Part shown: one piece after another, positions 1 to 10,394 of the stretch | Layout of the letters: every line of letters starts with the position of its first letter | Position numbering within the stretch: position 1 is the stretch's first letter | DNA from: Saprospiraceae bacterium | Lineage (GTDB): Bacteria > Bacteroidota > Bacteroidia > Chitinophagales > Saprospiraceae | Length of the DNA: 64,000 bases | Assembly: GCA_027488935.1 (NCBI GenBank) | Contig: JAIYAP010000039.1 | Coordinates: 17,318 to 81,317 of the forward strand | Direction of reading: 5' to 3' | The notes under the pieces: model-generated | The model's input: only the letters and a program-made list of their open reading frames with translations | What the model was told of the DNA's origin: nothing | Databases searched by the model: none | Program-made: the position numbers and the translations under genes

Positions 1-173
1 TTTTTCCACCATTTCATTAGTTATGTTCCCCATTATGATGTTTGATGAATTTAATGTGTACAGATCTATTGACTACGTGGCTTTTGAGCGTTTGCTTTGA
101 GCGTAGGTTAAAAGCCAATGTAAGGCAATGTTTTTCTTGCAGTCGATTTTTTGTTGATTAATAAGCATTTATG

Positions 174-1190
174 CTAGTTTTTGACTTTGATTTTCCAATT
201 TACTTGCGGGTTTCGTTTAATAACTGTTGCAATTTTATCAAACTGCAATTTAAACCATTCTGCAATTTTAATTTCATCAAGTGTTGTATCATCTTGAATA
301 AACTTTTGTAAGCTTTCTTTTTCATCAAAGTATAAACCATTAACAAATGTGTTTGGTGTAAACGGACTCATATCCGCCCTTTTCAAAATATCGTACCCTT
401 CTACCTTGGATTCTGTCCATAACCAAACTATCAATTGAGGTATTTCTTCTTCAAATATGAAACCAGCCACGATACCACTAAAAGTTACTTTATTGGAAGA
501 ATTGCCATATAAATACTTAAATTCTGAAACAAAGGCATTTTGATTTTTGAGATACCAATTAATTGGACCCATCGTTTTATTGTGGTTTTCAAAACGTTCT
601 TCAAACAATCTTTCTACGTTTCGTAGATAATTCCCTAACTTTTCTTGCAAAAAATAGACTTCTTTCATTTGGGAAAGAATTGGGAAATCAGAAAATGTAA
701 TTTTAGTCTTTGCCATAACTTCGTATTCTAAAAAATCGATGAAATCATTAATTTGTTGATATTCTTTATACTTGTACATTAGTTCAAGTACATCTTCCCA
801 AAGATAATTAGATTTTTCCTCTCTGTATCTCGTACAATAATAAAGATATTTTTTGTGCGACGAATAATGAGTTGATTGAACTTCTGTATATCTTTCTAAT
901 TGTTTATAGCCTTCTCCTGAATTTACTTTATTTTCAATAAAACATACGGAATCTTCGTTTTTTAACACTAAATCAATTAAACAATTAGGCTCATTGCCCT
1001 TTAACTCGTAAAACTTTTGCGTTTCAATGTGTGGAAAATCTATACCCCTTAAATTAAGAATCTTGACAATAAAATCAGTTCTTATTTCGGGATAGGCATT
1101 TAAAATACCTGCAAAAACTTCCGTAGTGAAGTTTTCAAGCGGCTTAGGAGCAGGAATTAGCGTATAAATACGCCTGTAAGTCTTCTTCAT
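174..1190 (-). CDS. PD-(D/E)XK nuclease superfamily protein
   Basis: This 338-residue protein looks like a PD-(D/E)XK nuclease of the group whose members start with an ENFTTE-type helix. The visible core is E24 in the N-terminal helix, D73 (LIDLVL), then E87-N-K89 in FIENKVNSGEG, followed by QLxxY at about 97-101. That spacing fits the D-(E/Q)xK active site plus the Q/Y helix. No other domain is recognised in the remaining 230 residues. The gene is AT-rich compared with the housekeeping genes further on. It is the last of four minus-strand genes after res, mod and a membrane protein, with a 115-bp gap to its neighbour. Probable role (inference): DNA cleavage, perhaps in phage defence. The exact substrate is unknown. 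Confidence 0.75.
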   Translation of the reverse strand: MKKTYRRIYTLIPAPKPLENFTTEVFAGILNAYPEIRTDFIVKILNLRGIDFPHIETQKFYELKGNEPNCLIDLVLKNEDSVCFIENKVNSGEGYKQLERYTEVQSTHYSSHKKYLYYCTRYREEKSNYLWEDVLELMYKYKEYQQINDFIDFLEYEVMAKTKITFSDFPILSQMKEVYFLQEKLGNYLRNVERLFEERFENHNKTMGPINWYLKNQNAFVSEFKYLYGNSSNKVTFSGIVAGFIFEEEIPQLIVWLWTESKVEGYDILKRADMSPFTPNTFVNGLYFDEKESLQKFIQDDTTLDEIKIAEWFKLQFDKIATVIKRNPQVNWKIKVKN

Positions 1191-1305
1191 TATTCGAATA
1201 TTGTTTATTTTTCAATTATTTTATGATTGCCAACGTTGCTCATGTGACGTGCGAAGCGATTAACGAGCATGGGTATATGCACATTATTCGGTAAAATGGC
1301 TCATT

Positions 1306-2571
1306 TTATTCAATTTTTTTATCACTCAAATCATCAAGTTCTTCTAAATATTCAATTATTGTACTGTCAGTTTCCTTTAATCGTTTAACTGCCTCTTTTA
1401 ATCCAAGAGAATATCTTTCAAGCAAATGTTTTTCTATTTTTTTGGCCTGAGAAGAACTATAATTTACGACAACTTCGATTGTTTTTTCATAATTCGTGGT
1501 AAAAATTGAAATCCCTGACATTAAAAAAATGCCAATTAAAACAACTCCAATGTAGCTTGAAATCATTTTTATTGACCAAGCTATATTTGAGATAGGTTCA
1601 ACATAAACTCCATCAGGAATTATTGAATAAAACGAATATACTAAGAAATCAAAAACAGTTACCGGGTTATCTCTTCTAATTTGAAAATTATCAAAAGATA
1701 TTTTGTATAAAGCATAGTTGATAAAAGTGAACATTACAATACATAGATTAAAAGTGATTATAACTTTCCCAAGCATATATAGAAGAAAGACCCCTTTGTT
1801 CGAAAAACTTTGTAGCTTTTCACCAATGAAATTTAATGCAATTTTAGTAACCAACAACGATTTTAGATGTTGGTTTTGCCTCCTTATTAGTTTTTCACTA
1901 TCGGTTTTTTCTTCTTCTGTCAATATTATTTCTGGAATCAAAAATTTTTCTACTTTTTCTAAATTTAGCATTTTTATATTCAAATTAAAAATATTAATTG
2001 GCTGAATTGCTAAATTTATTCTTCCATAGAAATGAATCATTAAATAGCCCGAAAACACTACTAAACTCCACCAAAGCAATATTGCATTTGTTGAATTGAA
2101 TAAGACTAATATAGCAAAAAAAACAAGAGAAACTTTCAGTAAATTATACTTTAAATTTCTAAAGAACGAAATAGAACTGTTTATATAGCCTAACAATAAT
2201 ATCCAATATTTTTTTTCAACAATTTTTTTAGGGATCCGATAAGCAAAAAGAACCGGTAGGTTCCAAAATAGTATTTTGAATGGGACTAATAAAAACAAAC
2301 CTACATTTTTAAAAAACCTCAGTGTCCCTAAATATATCCATAATGAACTAGCTAAGATAATTGAGATGATGAATCTGTATTTCAGAACCCATATTTCAGT
2401 CAAATTAAATTTGTTGAATAGGAATTGCTCTAAGTCAATTATGAAAACTTTAGAGAATAAATAAATCCAACCTAATAAAAAAATATATTTCTTTAAAGAC
2501 TTGTAAGTTTTTTCTTTTTTCTTAGGTTTGCTTTCATTGCCTTCTGTTATTCTTTCTTTATTGCTCATCAT
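1306..2571 (-). CDS. multi-pass membrane protein with ion-channel-like C-terminus
   Basis: This is a 421-residue protein with a Lys-rich N-terminus and hydrophobic segments at about 29-45, 68-88, 91-112, 122-137, 144-183 (probably two), 260-288 and 334-357. Between the last two lies a short re-entrant-looking stretch, YSFYSIIPDGVYVEP, at about 313-327. Its arrangement (aromatic-Ser, then P-D-G, then a Pro about four residues later, then a final helix) resembles the pore loop of two-TM potassium channels, but the GYG filter is absent. The C-terminal 60 residues are charged and probably helical (about 360-421). Coding DNA is strongly AT-rich. It sits 131 bp after mod and before a PD-(D/E)XK nuclease gene. 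Function is unknown; a membrane effector in a defence cluster is an inference. Confidence 0.7.
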   Translation of the reverse strand: MMSNKERITEGNESKPKKKEKTYKSLKKYIFLLGWIYLFSKVFIIDLEQFLFNKFNLTEIWVLKYRFIISIILASSLWIYLGTLRFFKNVGLFLLVPFKILFWNLPVLFAYRIPKKIVEKKYWILLLGYINSSISFFRNLKYNLLKVSLVFFAILVLFNSTNAILLWWSLVVFSGYLMIHFYGRINLAIQPINIFNLNIKMLNLEKVEKFLIPEIILTEEEKTDSEKLIRRQNQHLKSLLVTKIALNFIGEKLQSFSNKGVFLLYMLGKVIITFNLCIVMFTFINYALYKISFDNFQIRRDNPVTVFDFLVYSFYSIIPDGVYVEPISNIAWSIKMISSYIGVVLIGIFLMSGISIFTTNYEKTIEVVVNYSSSQAKKIEKHLLERYSLGLKEAVKRLKETDSTIIEYLEELDDLSDKKIE

Positions 2572-2702
2572 TCAGTTCATTTTGTGTATTATGTTATCTT
2601 TTGAAATTAAAATTACTATCGAAGCATCTTCAAAAGTAAAATCTTTGTTGGATTATTGCAACTTCACATTTTTCCATTTTTAATCCCCCCCAATCTCCCA
2701 AC

Positions 2703-5282
2703 CTATTCCACCCCCAACACCTTAGTACATTCCTCCCCAAACTGACTAATGATCCGCACGGCAATTTTTTGGCCCTTCGCTTTTACTTCAATCGGATGCG
2801 AAATATGTCCATATAAACGTTCAAATGCTTCATCATCCAACTCAATTTTAAGGGTTTTTTCCACCTTCTTTTTGGTATTGTCTTTGGCCAGATTGTCTAA
2901 GCCTTTTTTCCATTTATCAAATTCCGATTTGTCGCCGCCACAGAAGAAAACCTGTTTTACCACAAAGTTGCTGCCGTCGTAATCATCGTCGACCATCCAA
3001 TAGGCAATGTCGTGAATGTTGCGGGCTTTTACTTCGTCTTTGATAGGGTCGTAAATGTCTAAGCCTTTTATTTCAACCGTTACTTCCGTGCCCTTTTTAT
3101 GCAGGTCAATATCAGGTTCGCCGATGGTGACAAAACTGGCGGCAGATTTGGCGGGTTTCTTTTTCAAGCCTTCCTGCAACAAATCATCGTGTATGCGCAC
3201 GCGATCTACCTGGAAAGTACCCATGCTCATAGTTTGTACACCGCCCTCAATGTCGCTTTCAAAACTAAAGCCCAGGATGACCAACCAATTGGCATCGCCC
3301 CGGCTGCGGCATTCTTTGATGGCATCGTTGACCAATTTTTTGCTCACAGTGCCGAATTTGGGACCAATATGGAAATACGCCTTTTGTTCGCCTTTTTCGG
3401 TGACATAAAATCCTTCGGCATTTAGTGATTCATTGGCCAGCAATTCCACACTCCGGAACACTACCATTTCGTCTTTTCGGCCGTTTTTGATACCCGCGCT
3501 GAGTAAATGTTGCTTGATGACTTCTTCAAAGGCGCCTTCTGCTTCATTTACGCGTACTTCATGGTCGAGTTCCTCGGGGCTGACGGGTTCGTAGTTTTGT
3601 AAGGTTTCTACGGTGAAAGGGCCACTTACGCGCAACAGTTTTTTGTCTTGCTCGGGCTGGTCATAGAGGGTTTCGGTAGCCGGTGGCTCGTCGTTGGCCA
3701 AACTTTTAAGGGTAATGTGCGGAACAGTTTTATATTTGAAACCTTGTCGAATGTCGCCATGTTCATCGTACAAATGGTAATAGGGAAACACCGCGGTCAT
3801 GAGCCGTTGTTTAGCAATGTTAAGGGCAATGCGGCTGGTGTCGATGGTGATCCAGCGGCGGCCCCATTGTTCGGCGACGAAAGCGGTGGTGCCGCTGCCG
3901 CAGGTGGGATCCAGGACAAGATCGCCGGGGTCGGTGGTCATTAGGATGCAGCGTTGAATTACTTTTTGGGCAGTTTGAACAACATACTTTTTATCCTGCT
4001 CTGCTGTCCCCATTGTGTCTATCCATAGATTACTCATTGGCACAAAAGGAAAGTCATCAAAATACAATTTATAATTTACATATGATTTTGTAGCAAAAAT
4101 TCTTTTCTTTGAAATCAATTTTTTCATTCCTTCAACGCCCGTTTTCCAGCCGCCTACATTGGGTTTATATTTTTTACCATTAAACTCAAATTCAAAAGTT
4201 GTGGATGCACTTCCTGTTTGAGATGTTAGGGGGCCACCTAAAAAAACCCTTGCTCCTTTAGGTAATAATTCAGGTTTTAATTGCTCATCAGTAGTAATTG
4301 GTCTAATTTTACCATCCAAAGTTTCCACTTGGTTATATCTAGCACCTGCACCGCTTGAGAATTCCTTTGCTTGATAAATTTGTCGATATTTCAAATTAGT
4401 AACACTTTTACCATACCAAATAATATAATCAGCAATATTATCAAGTAATTGCTCTCCCATACCACCACTTTTTTTAAAAGTAATTACACTCACAAAATTC
4501 TCACTACCAAAAACTTCATCCAATAAGTTTCTTACCAAGTGTACATTTTCAACTCCAATCTGCACAAAGCAGCTACCACTTTCCGTCAACAATTCTTTGG
4601 CAATCAGTAGCCTGTCCCTTAAATAACCCAAATAAGAATGAATTCCCAACTCCCAGGTATCCCGAAACGCTTTGATCTGTTCAGGTTCTGCGGTTAGCGC
4701 TTCATCATTGCCGTCTTTTACTTCACGGTTGTTTAGTTTTATTTGCCAGTTTCCGCCGTATTTAATCCCATAAGGCGGGTCAAAATAAATAGTTTGCACC
4801 TGCCCGGCCATGCCTTCCCGTTCCAGCAAGCTGGCCATTACGAGGTGGCTGTCGCCTTGTATGAGTCGATTGGTCCAGCCGTCCTGGTGTTGGTAATATT
4901 CGCTTACTTTTTGTATTTCGTCTTTGTCGAGGGCGTTTCCAAACAGTTCGTTTACGCTGCCAAATAGGTCTAATTGCGCACTGGGTGTTTCTGTGACCTT
5001 GTACAGATTTTTGATCAGGGTTTCAGGCGCGATGTGTTCGTGGCGGTACAAGCTGCGAATGTCTACACGCAAGAGTTCGTCGCGGTCGTCATTGCCGTAT
5101 TTGTTGAGCCAAAAGAGCTCGGGGTCTTGTCCGCGGTGCACCACAGGGTTTTTGGGCAATTCCAGCACCTTTTTACCGTCTTGCACTTTTGGATTAGCAT
5201 CTTCATAGCCCGCTTCCTCCTTGCTGGGGATGTGGGCGCGGGTATCGGTTTTATGCTTGATGGATTCTATTTTCTTAGCCAT
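2703..5282 (-). CDS. mod: type III restriction-modification system methyltransferase (Mod)
   Basis: This 859-residue protein is a site-specific DNA methyltransferase of the class-beta (Mod) type. Motif IV is DPPYG at 168-172 and the AdoMet-binding motif is [11 protein letters not shown] at 458-468. The order motif IV, variable region, motif I is what type III Mod proteins show, and it places the target-recognition domain at about 240-435. That segment (about 3980-4565) is much more AT-rich than both flanks, which suggests exchange of specificity. The C-terminal part (about 540-859) is large and charged and probably contacts Res. The gene starts 1 bp after the res stop codon, so the two should be translated together. 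Methylation of adenine at an asymmetric site is expected from the family; the site cannot be read from the sequence. Confidence 0.93.
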   Translation of the reverse strand: MAKKIESIKHKTDTRAHIPSKEEAGYEDANPKVQDGKKVLELPKNPVVHRGQDPELFWLNKYGNDDRDELLRVDIRSLYRHEHIAPETLIKNLYKVTETPSAQLDLFGSVNELFGNALDKDEIQKVSEYYQHQDGWTNRLIQGDSHLVMASLLEREGMAGQVQTIYFDPPYGIKYGGNWQIKLNNREVKDGNDEALTAEPEQIKAFRDTWELGIHSYLGYLRDRLLIAKELLTESGSCFVQIGVENVHLVRNLLDEVFGSENFVSVITFKKSGGMGEQLLDNIADYIIWYGKSVTNLKYRQIYQAKEFSSGAGARYNQVETLDGKIRPITTDEQLKPELLPKGARVFLGGPLTSQTGSASTTFEFEFNGKKYKPNVGGWKTGVEGMKKLISKKRIFATKSYVNYKLYFDDFPFVPMSNLWIDTMGTAEQDKKYVVQTAQKVIQRCILMTTDPGDLVLDPTCGSGTTAFVAEQWGRRWITIDTSRIALNIAKQRLMTAVFPYYHLYDEHGDIRQGFKYKTVPHITLKSLANDEPPATETLYDQPEQDKKLLRVSGPFTVETLQNYEPVSPEELDHEVRVNEAEGAFEEVIKQHLLSAGIKNGRKDEMVVFRSVELLANESLNAEGFYVTEKGEQKAYFHIGPKFGTVSKKLVNDAIKECRSRGDANWLVILGFSFESDIEGGVQTMSMGTFQVDRVRIHDDLLQEGLKKKPAKSAASFVTIGEPDIDLHKKGTEVTVEIKGLDIYDPIKDEVKARNIHDIAYWMVDDDYDGSNFVVKQVFFCGGDKSEFDKWKKGLDNLAKDNTKKKVEKTLKIELDDEAFERLYGHISHPIEVKAKGQKIAVRIISQFGEECTKVLGVE

Positions 5283-5283
5283 A

Positions 5284-8200
5284 TTATATGTGCTGAATTT
5301 TTTCGATTAATTGATTCTTGATGTTGCGGATGTCATTGGCAATTTCAATAAAATGCCATTCAGGATATTCGTATTTATCCTTCAAAGCATTTACGGCAGG
5401 AATCCAGCGGTTTTCTACATACCATTTCTTTTCTGCTTTGTCTTTGCTCATTCCGGTAATTTCTATCATCAGGTTTTTGATCGTACCGTCTTTGGTGCGT
5501 ACCCGGGCGATAAAATCTGTAAAGTATAGTCGGTCTTTTCCGTCTTTGGTGTAGGGAATGGCAAAACCCAAAAATTGGTTTTTAACGTAACATTCCACGG
5601 AATCCAGTTCTTCCAGGGTTTTGGCACAAATCCCTTCCCAATCGCTGTCCATCACCACGTAGTTGATGTGGCTTTTTTCGGTAGGGTACACGTCTTTTAC
5701 GGTGTTCCCATTGACGTATTTGGTGCTGCTAAACTTGTTATAATAGTTAAATACGGGGCGAATATGCTCCGTGGTATTGTTTTGTGGATTAATGCCGCGC
5801 GCAATATGATTCACTATTTTCTTGGGTTCCTCAAAGAACAACATCCGTTTGTAGCGTTGGTCGGGAATATTGAGCAGTATCACTTTTTCCTCATACCATT
5901 CTTCCACAATACTTTTCAGTTTGTTGAATTTTTGAAAGCGGGGATTGCTGTCTTCATCGCTGAATTTTTCCTTTATTAACTCCTTGGTAATCAAGAAGAT
6001 CAATTCCTGGTCGCGTTTTTCCAATACACCTTTTACTTGCAGTTTTTCTTCTGAAGCAGAGATGGGACTGGTCATAATGGTTTCGGTCGGGAACTTTGAA
6101 CCATCAATTTCATAGTTTTCCAAATTGCTGAAATCGTGTTCAATAGGACCGTCATAGTTTTCCACACGATAGCCTACCACATTTGGAAAATCAATTTCCA
6201 TGGTAGCTTGCCGATCTGCAACAGGTGCAATATGGGTTAAGTCAACCGGGCTCGGTGGCGGTCCGGCTTGTCCGCCTTTAAACATTCTAAAAGGAACCCC
6301 AATAATGTGGGCATATTCGGGTGGAAATTTTTCGATGACAATTTTACGTTTGTCATTGGTTGGGTTTCCGTCTTTATCATAGCCTTGCAAATGATAACTC
6401 ATTCTGCGCAAAGCCCTTCCCGCCACTTGCTCACATAATAATTGTGATCCAAAGGCGCGTAGGCCCATGATATGGGTCACCGTATTGGCATCCCAGCCTT
6501 CGGTAAGCATAGAAACAGAAACCACACAACGAATATGCGAACCTAACTTACCTTGTTGGCCAACCGTATTGACCACTTCTCGCAAAATTTCGGCATCCGT
6601 AATATTATCGGTACTTCCTTGCCCGTGCATGCGGGCATAATCTTTTTTAAATACTTCTATTTCGGAAGCAAATATTTTTTTGAAGTCGTCATTGACTTGT
6701 TCGCCATTTTCCAAGGCATCGCTGTCAATGAGCAAGGTGGGCGGTCGTTTCAGTGGTTTGTTGGTGGCAGGGTCATAGTTGCTGAACAGATCTTTTGCGC
6801 CTTGTACAGTTACGGTTTTACCTTCTGCATCCTCAAACGCATACCCTGCAATGTATTTGTACACTTCTTTCGATACCCCGGTATTGTTACACACAACGAT
6901 AAAAACAGGCGGCGCAGAAAAGATATTTACGCTTGCTTCCCTGTGTTTTCGGATGCCATTGAAGTATTCAACATAATGGCTGTAAAATTGATCTAATGCG
7001 ACTTTTACCAAGGAAGGCAAACGAGGCGGCAATTCAATAAACTTGTTTCCTTCCGCTGCGGCATCCTTTTTTTGCGTGCGTTGCCCTTTTCTTGGTAGCT
7101 CGTCTTTTACGTGGTCGTACAAATTACGCAATACCGGCATGGTCAACTCCTGCGAATCATCGCTTTCTGGTAGGAAAGGTATTTTTACCAAGCCACTTTC
7201 GATGGCTTCAATTAAACCAAAGTCGGAAACCACCCAGGGGAATAAACTATAAGCGGTATAACCAGAACCTGTTAAGTAATAAGGTGTTGCCGAAAGGTCG
7301 TACACCGCTTGTAGTTTGAATTTTTTGTTTATTTCACGTAATCCACTAAACCAAACCGCTGCTCTTGCATTTTCATCGGCCTCTTCATTGTCGGTGGTTT
7401 TACTCTTGGATTTTGGCAAATAGCAGTGATGGGCTTCATCGTTGAGAATTAACACCCTGCTTCCGGTTTTGAATTTACCAAGCGTGCGTTTTACAACCTG
7501 TGCAAAGTCTTCTTTGTTGCCTGTATCAATTTTGTTGCCTTGCAGATCTACTTTGCCATCGAAGGGGCTGCGTTTGTTGCCTTGCAGTATTTTAGGTTCG
7601 AAGTTGTGGTAATTGGTGATAACCAATCGAGCGTTCAGATTTTCCAAACGATGTTCCATATTGGGCGGGATCAGGCCACGAACCCGGTAATAATCCTCAA
7701 TGTCTTTTGGGTTTTTGTTTTTGGTGTCTACAAACAACACCCCCAATCGGCTTTTGATGGTAATACCTGGGGCTACAATTAAAAAGTAGTCTGCAAAACG
7801 GGTATCGTTTCTATATTCTTGTCGGTTAAAGTAGTGGTAACAAATTAAACAAGCCATTACAACCGTTTTTCCCGAACCGGTTGCCATTTTAAAGGCAATT
7901 CGGGGCAATTGATCGGCTGCATCAGGGCTTACGGTTTGTTGTCCGCTGCGCAGCAAGTTTAATATGTGCTGCCCTGCGTTGGATTTTTCGGCTACTTCAT
8001 TGATCCAAATAGCTGTTTCAACCGCTTCTTGTTGGGCAAAGAATAGTTTTTTAGTAACCAACCTTTCTGGATTGTTGAACCAAAAAGTTAAAAGTTCTTT
8101 GGTTACCCTGCTCGTGTTTGGGTAATTGGCTGTTCTCCAAATCCCGATTTCTTTACGACAAAGGTTGATGATGTGGGTCAAATACGGTTCGGCATCTTCA

Positions 8201-8379
8201 TTCCATCCTATCAGCTCTTTTTGACCGGTTTGCCTGGATGGTATAACGGCGGTATCTTCTTTGAAAATCCTTCGACCTTTGCGAATTTGGGTATAATCCA
8301 AACTTCCTTCACTGTCTGTATCATAATGAAGGAGTGGCTCTGAGTATGGACTATTTAAGATTGGGTTATCAGCATTCAT
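5284..8379 (-). CDS. res: type III restriction endonuclease subunit (Res), SF2 helicase plus nuclease
   Basis: This 1031-residue protein has the superfamily 2 helicase motifs of type III Res subunits: Walker A MATGSGKT at 165-172 and the DEAH box in LNDEAHHCY at 314-317. Further motifs are DLSATP at about 363 and, in the second RecA domain, [13 protein letters not shown] followed by QVAGRALRR. The C-terminal region has [11 protein letters not shown] then MIEITG, which fits a PD-(D/E)XK nuclease core with E-I-T in place of the usual E-x-K. This form occurs in a Res subgroup, so it is not proof of inactivity. With Mod it would translocate or slide on DNA with ATP and cut unmethylated sites. It lies directly upstream of mod, 1 bp apart on the same strand. 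Confidence 0.93.
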   Translation of the reverse strand: MNADNPILNSPYSEPLLHYDTDSEGSLDYTQIRKGRRIFKEDTAVIPSRQTGQKELIGWNEDAEPYLTHIINLCRKEIGIWRTANYPNTSRVTKELLTFWFNNPERLVTKKLFFAQQEAVETAIWINEVAEKSNAGQHILNLLRSGQQTVSPDAADQLPRIAFKMATGSGKTVVMACLICYHYFNRQEYRNDTRFADYFLIVAPGITIKSRLGVLFVDTKNKNPKDIEDYYRVRGLIPPNMEHRLENLNARLVITNYHNFEPKILQGNKRSPFDGKVDLQGNKIDTGNKEDFAQVVKRTLGKFKTGSRVLILNDEAHHCYLPKSKSKTTDNEEADENARAAVWFSGLREINKKFKLQAVYDLSATPYYLTGSGYTAYSLFPWVVSDFGLIEAIESGLVKIPFLPESDDSQELTMPVLRNLYDHVKDELPRKGQRTQKKDAAAEGNKFIELPPRLPSLVKVALDQFYSHYVEYFNGIRKHREASVNIFSAPPVFIVVCNNTGVSKEVYKYIAGYAFEDAEGKTVTVQGAKDLFSNYDPATNKPLKRPPTLLIDSDALENGEQVNDDFKKIFASEIEVFKKDYARMHGQGSTDNITDAEILREVVNTVGQQGKLGSHIRCVVSVSMLTEGWDANTVTHIMGLRAFGSQLLCEQVAGRALRRMSYHLQGYDKDGNPTNDKRKIVIEKFPPEYAHIIGVPFRMFKGGQAGPPPSPVDLTHIAPVADRQATMEIDFPNVVGYRVENYDGPIEHDFSNLENYEIDGSKFPTETIMTSPISASEEKLQVKGVLEKRDQELIFLITKELIKEKFSDEDSNPRFQKFNKLKSIVEEWYEEKVILLNIPDQRYKRMLFFEEPKKIVNHIARGINPQNNTTEHIRPVFNYYNKFSSTKYVNGNTVKDVYPTEKSHINYVVMDSDWEGICAKTLEELDSVECYVKNQFLGFAIPYTKDGKDRLYFTDFIARVRTKDGTIKNLMIEITGMSKDKAEKKWYVENRWIPAVNALKDKYEYPEWHFIEIANDIRNIKNQLIEKIQHI

Positions 8380-8397
8380 ATATCCTCAAATTATCCA

Positions 8398-8625
8398 TTA
8401 ATTTTTAGAAAACAATGTTAGTTCTTTAAATTTCATTTTCACCCTACTTTGAAACAGGCAGATTTTACACAATGGTACATCGTCCATTACAATCCCCCAA
8501 ACAACATACCCAAAATATTTCAATATAGCATATTTATGCGATGCCTTTTCAACTTTTTTGGGTCTTTTGATGCAGTGCCAAGTGCGTTTCCCCTTTGCAG
8601 TGCCTTTACCTTGGTTAAATAGCAT
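8398..8625 (-). CDS. small hypothetical protein, doubtful
   Basis: This is an open frame of 75 codons ending 18 bp before the res start, on the same strand. The product is basic at the N-terminus (KGKRTWHCIKRPKK) and has a CxxC pair (CKIC). No family is recognised. Its position suggests it could be the first gene of the res-mod transcript, but nothing else supports it. The alternative is that this stretch is just the leader of res. Confidence 0.25.
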   Translation of the reverse strand: MLFNQGKGTAKGKRTWHCIKRPKKVEKASHKYAILKYFGYVVWGIVMDDVPLCKICLFQSRVKMKFKELTLFSKN

Positions 8626-8815
8626 GGCTTTAGCAGCCCATCTAATTTAACATCTTAAAGAAATCAAATATAATACCAACTTTACATACTAAATTACCCT
8701 TTTAAACATAACACAACCTTTACATTTAGTAATGATGCAAAATGAAATAGCCATTATAGTAAGCGCTGTCACTACACTCGATTTTCCATGTTTATCCACC
8801 TATTTCCTGGTTCAA

Positions 8816-9067
8816 CCCGCAATTTTCCCAGTTGAATCAACCCATTGCACAGAGGTGCCTCCAAATTGCATAGAGGAACCGACTAATTGCTCAAAGAAAG
8901 CATCCAATCCTTCAGATCAACCAACCCATTTCCCGAATAAACCGCCCCAATACTCGGAAGTTCCAACCCGCAGCATCCTTCAACCGCCGCGTTTCACAGT
9001 TATCCCAACCAATTTCATGGATGTTCCAACCAATTATTCATGTATTCCAACCAATTTCATGGATGAA
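8816..9067 (+). repeat. degenerate 21-bp tandem array, 12 units, open as heptads
   Basis: Twelve consecutive 21-nt units can be aligned, the last three being nearly identical (CCAACCAATT then TCATGGATG or similar). Because 21 is a multiple of 3, the array stays open in one frame and reads as heptads of the form P-T-N-F-x-D-x (PTNFMDV, PTNYSCI, PTNFMDE). The earlier units are more diverged, with PPNCIEE, PTHFPNK and PPRFTVI still in phase. Whether it is translated is unknown. An inverted sister array lies at 9224-9328. Confidence 0.8.
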
Positions 9068-9223
9068 AAAGCAAAAAAACATCGTAACGCATGTTGCTTT
9101 CTGGGAACCTCGCCTACACACAAGGCTCCGAGCGGTCCTTTTTGTTGAATTTGAGCGCTATTGATCCCATTTTCCGCCCGCTTTTGATCAACCAGCAAGG
9201 GAGAACAGGGAACTGCTGCCTGC

Positions 9224-9328
9224 TCGCTGGATGAAACCAGTCTTCCGATCTAACTTACCATGCATTTCCTCTGTATAATTGCTTGTTTCCTCCATGAAAC
9301 GCGGCACTTTATCCGTGAAATTTGATTT
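9224..9328 (-). repeat. inverted sister array of the 21-bp repeat, 5 units
   Basis: Read on the minus strand, five 21-nt units give the heptads KSNFTDK, VPRFMEE, TSNYTEE, MHGKLDR and KTGFIQR. They match the pattern and partly the DNA of the plus-strand array: GCCGCGTTTCA occurs in one unit of each. The two arrays therefore belong to one family placed head to head around about 150 bp. Confidence 0.65.
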
Positions 9329-9747
9329 TTCCAGTCTAACTAAAAAATAGTTAAGCTGCTTTCGGGTCAAACGGCCCGTTTTTGACAGAAAAACTTTCCC
9401 GATTTGTAACTTTTTTGGAAGGTAAAAAACCTTAAAAATGGGCTGAAATGGGCCTAAAAGGCGCTTTTTGCGTTTTTTTGAAAAATCGCAGGGTGTAAAA
9501 TGGTCCAAATTGCCCCAAATCCCGTGGAAAACTTCGCCAAAAATGTACTTTTTTTTGAGGGGCGTGGACGATCATATTTGTGGCAAGTCAAGGGTATACT
9601 GAACGTCGCCTGAAAGGCAGCATTCATTGTCATGCTGAGCGCTGATTGTGGATGATTTGGGCCGAAGGCCTTGTACCAAAGCAGGTAGCGCGAAGTAGAC
9701 TTGGCGCAAGTATTATTTCATTTTTCCACTCTTTAAATTTTTACAGC

Positions 9748-10377
9748 ATGTCAAAATCTGTCGTACGCAAAGTGTCGTACAAAAAACTCACCCAGTCTGA
9801 ATTGGCCACTTTTGCGGCCAATGTACACCAACGCATGGCTTCCCGCCCGGAATACCAGTCATTTGCTGCGGACATTGCCAGTCTGGCCGAAAAAACAGAG
9901 GCCTATACGCAGGCATTGGTAGATGCGGCAAGCCGCAGTACACCAGCGATTGCGCAAAAAGAACTGGCCAAAAACAGTGTACTCAGTGCCCTGGATCGTA
10001 TTGCCTTTCTCCTCGACTTCAATTTTACGGGTCAGGATGTGTGGGTGATCAATGCGGGCATGGAAATGATCCGCGATCGCCGGGTAAATCAAAACAAATT
10101 GGAAGCGCCGTATCAATTGCGGGCCATCAACAAGGGCGTGAAAGGGGAAATTTTGCTGCAATTCCGGTTGCCGGAACCAACCCGCGTGCGCAACAATGGC
10201 GTGGAATACTCAATGGATAACGGCGAAACCTGGCGCAACGGTACTTATGGTTCGCGTACGACCATTACGGTGGCGGGTTTACCTTCCCGGCAGCTGGTGC
10301 AGTTTCGGGTTTGTTCCCTGGGGTCGTTTCAGTTGAAAAGCCCGTTCTCGGAGGTTGTGGAGGCGTTCGTGGTTTAG
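9748..10377 (+). CDS. hypothetical protein with fibronectin-III-like C-terminus
   Basis: The start chosen is the ATG at 9748 (MSKSVVRKVSYKK); an upstream in-frame ATG at 9646 lies in repeat-like DNA and adds nothing conserved-looking. The 209-residue product has an Ala- and Gln-rich helical N-terminal half (about 10-120) and a C-terminal half (about 125-209) with the features of a fibronectin type III or similar beta-sandwich: an EYSMDNGETW strand pair, then TITVAGLPSRQLVQFRV. There is no signal peptide, so a cytoplasmic role is likely. Proteins of this type are common in Bacteroidota, often with unknown function. It stands alone, next to repeat arrays on both sides. Confidence 0.6.
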   Translation: MSKSVVRKVSYKKLTQSELATFAANVHQRMASRPEYQSFAADIASLAEKTEAYTQALVDAASRSTPAIAQKELAKNSVLSALDRIAFLLDFNFTGQDVWVINAGMEMIRDRRVNQNKLEAPYQLRAINKGVKGEILLQFRLPEPTRVRNNGVEYSMDNGETWRNGTYGSRTTITVAGLPSRQLVQFRVCSLGSFQLKSPFSEVVEAFVV

Positions 10378-10394
10378 GAGGACGCTAGGGGAAG

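Larger units (their letters stand above)
8641..9747. other. long stretch without a convincing gene
   Basis: About 1.1 kb between the res leader and the next clear start codon. It holds two inverted 21-bp repeat arrays (listed separately) joined by about 150 bp of unique sequence, then an AT-rich segment. Near 9610-9700 there is a stretch with GTCATGCTGAGCG, of a kind often seen as dispersed intergenic repeat in bacteria. Two open frames, 8732-9148 (plus) and 9188-9508 (minus), cover the arrays. Both are low-complexity and have no recognisable domain or signal peptide. Confidence 0.7.

Noticed and set aside
9241..9251. TCTTCCGATCT, an 11-nt match to the end of common sequencing adapters, possibly marking a misassembly.
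   Set aside because: The 21-bp heptad phase continues through it on the minus strand without a break, and the match ends after 11 nt on both sides, so chance is more likely.
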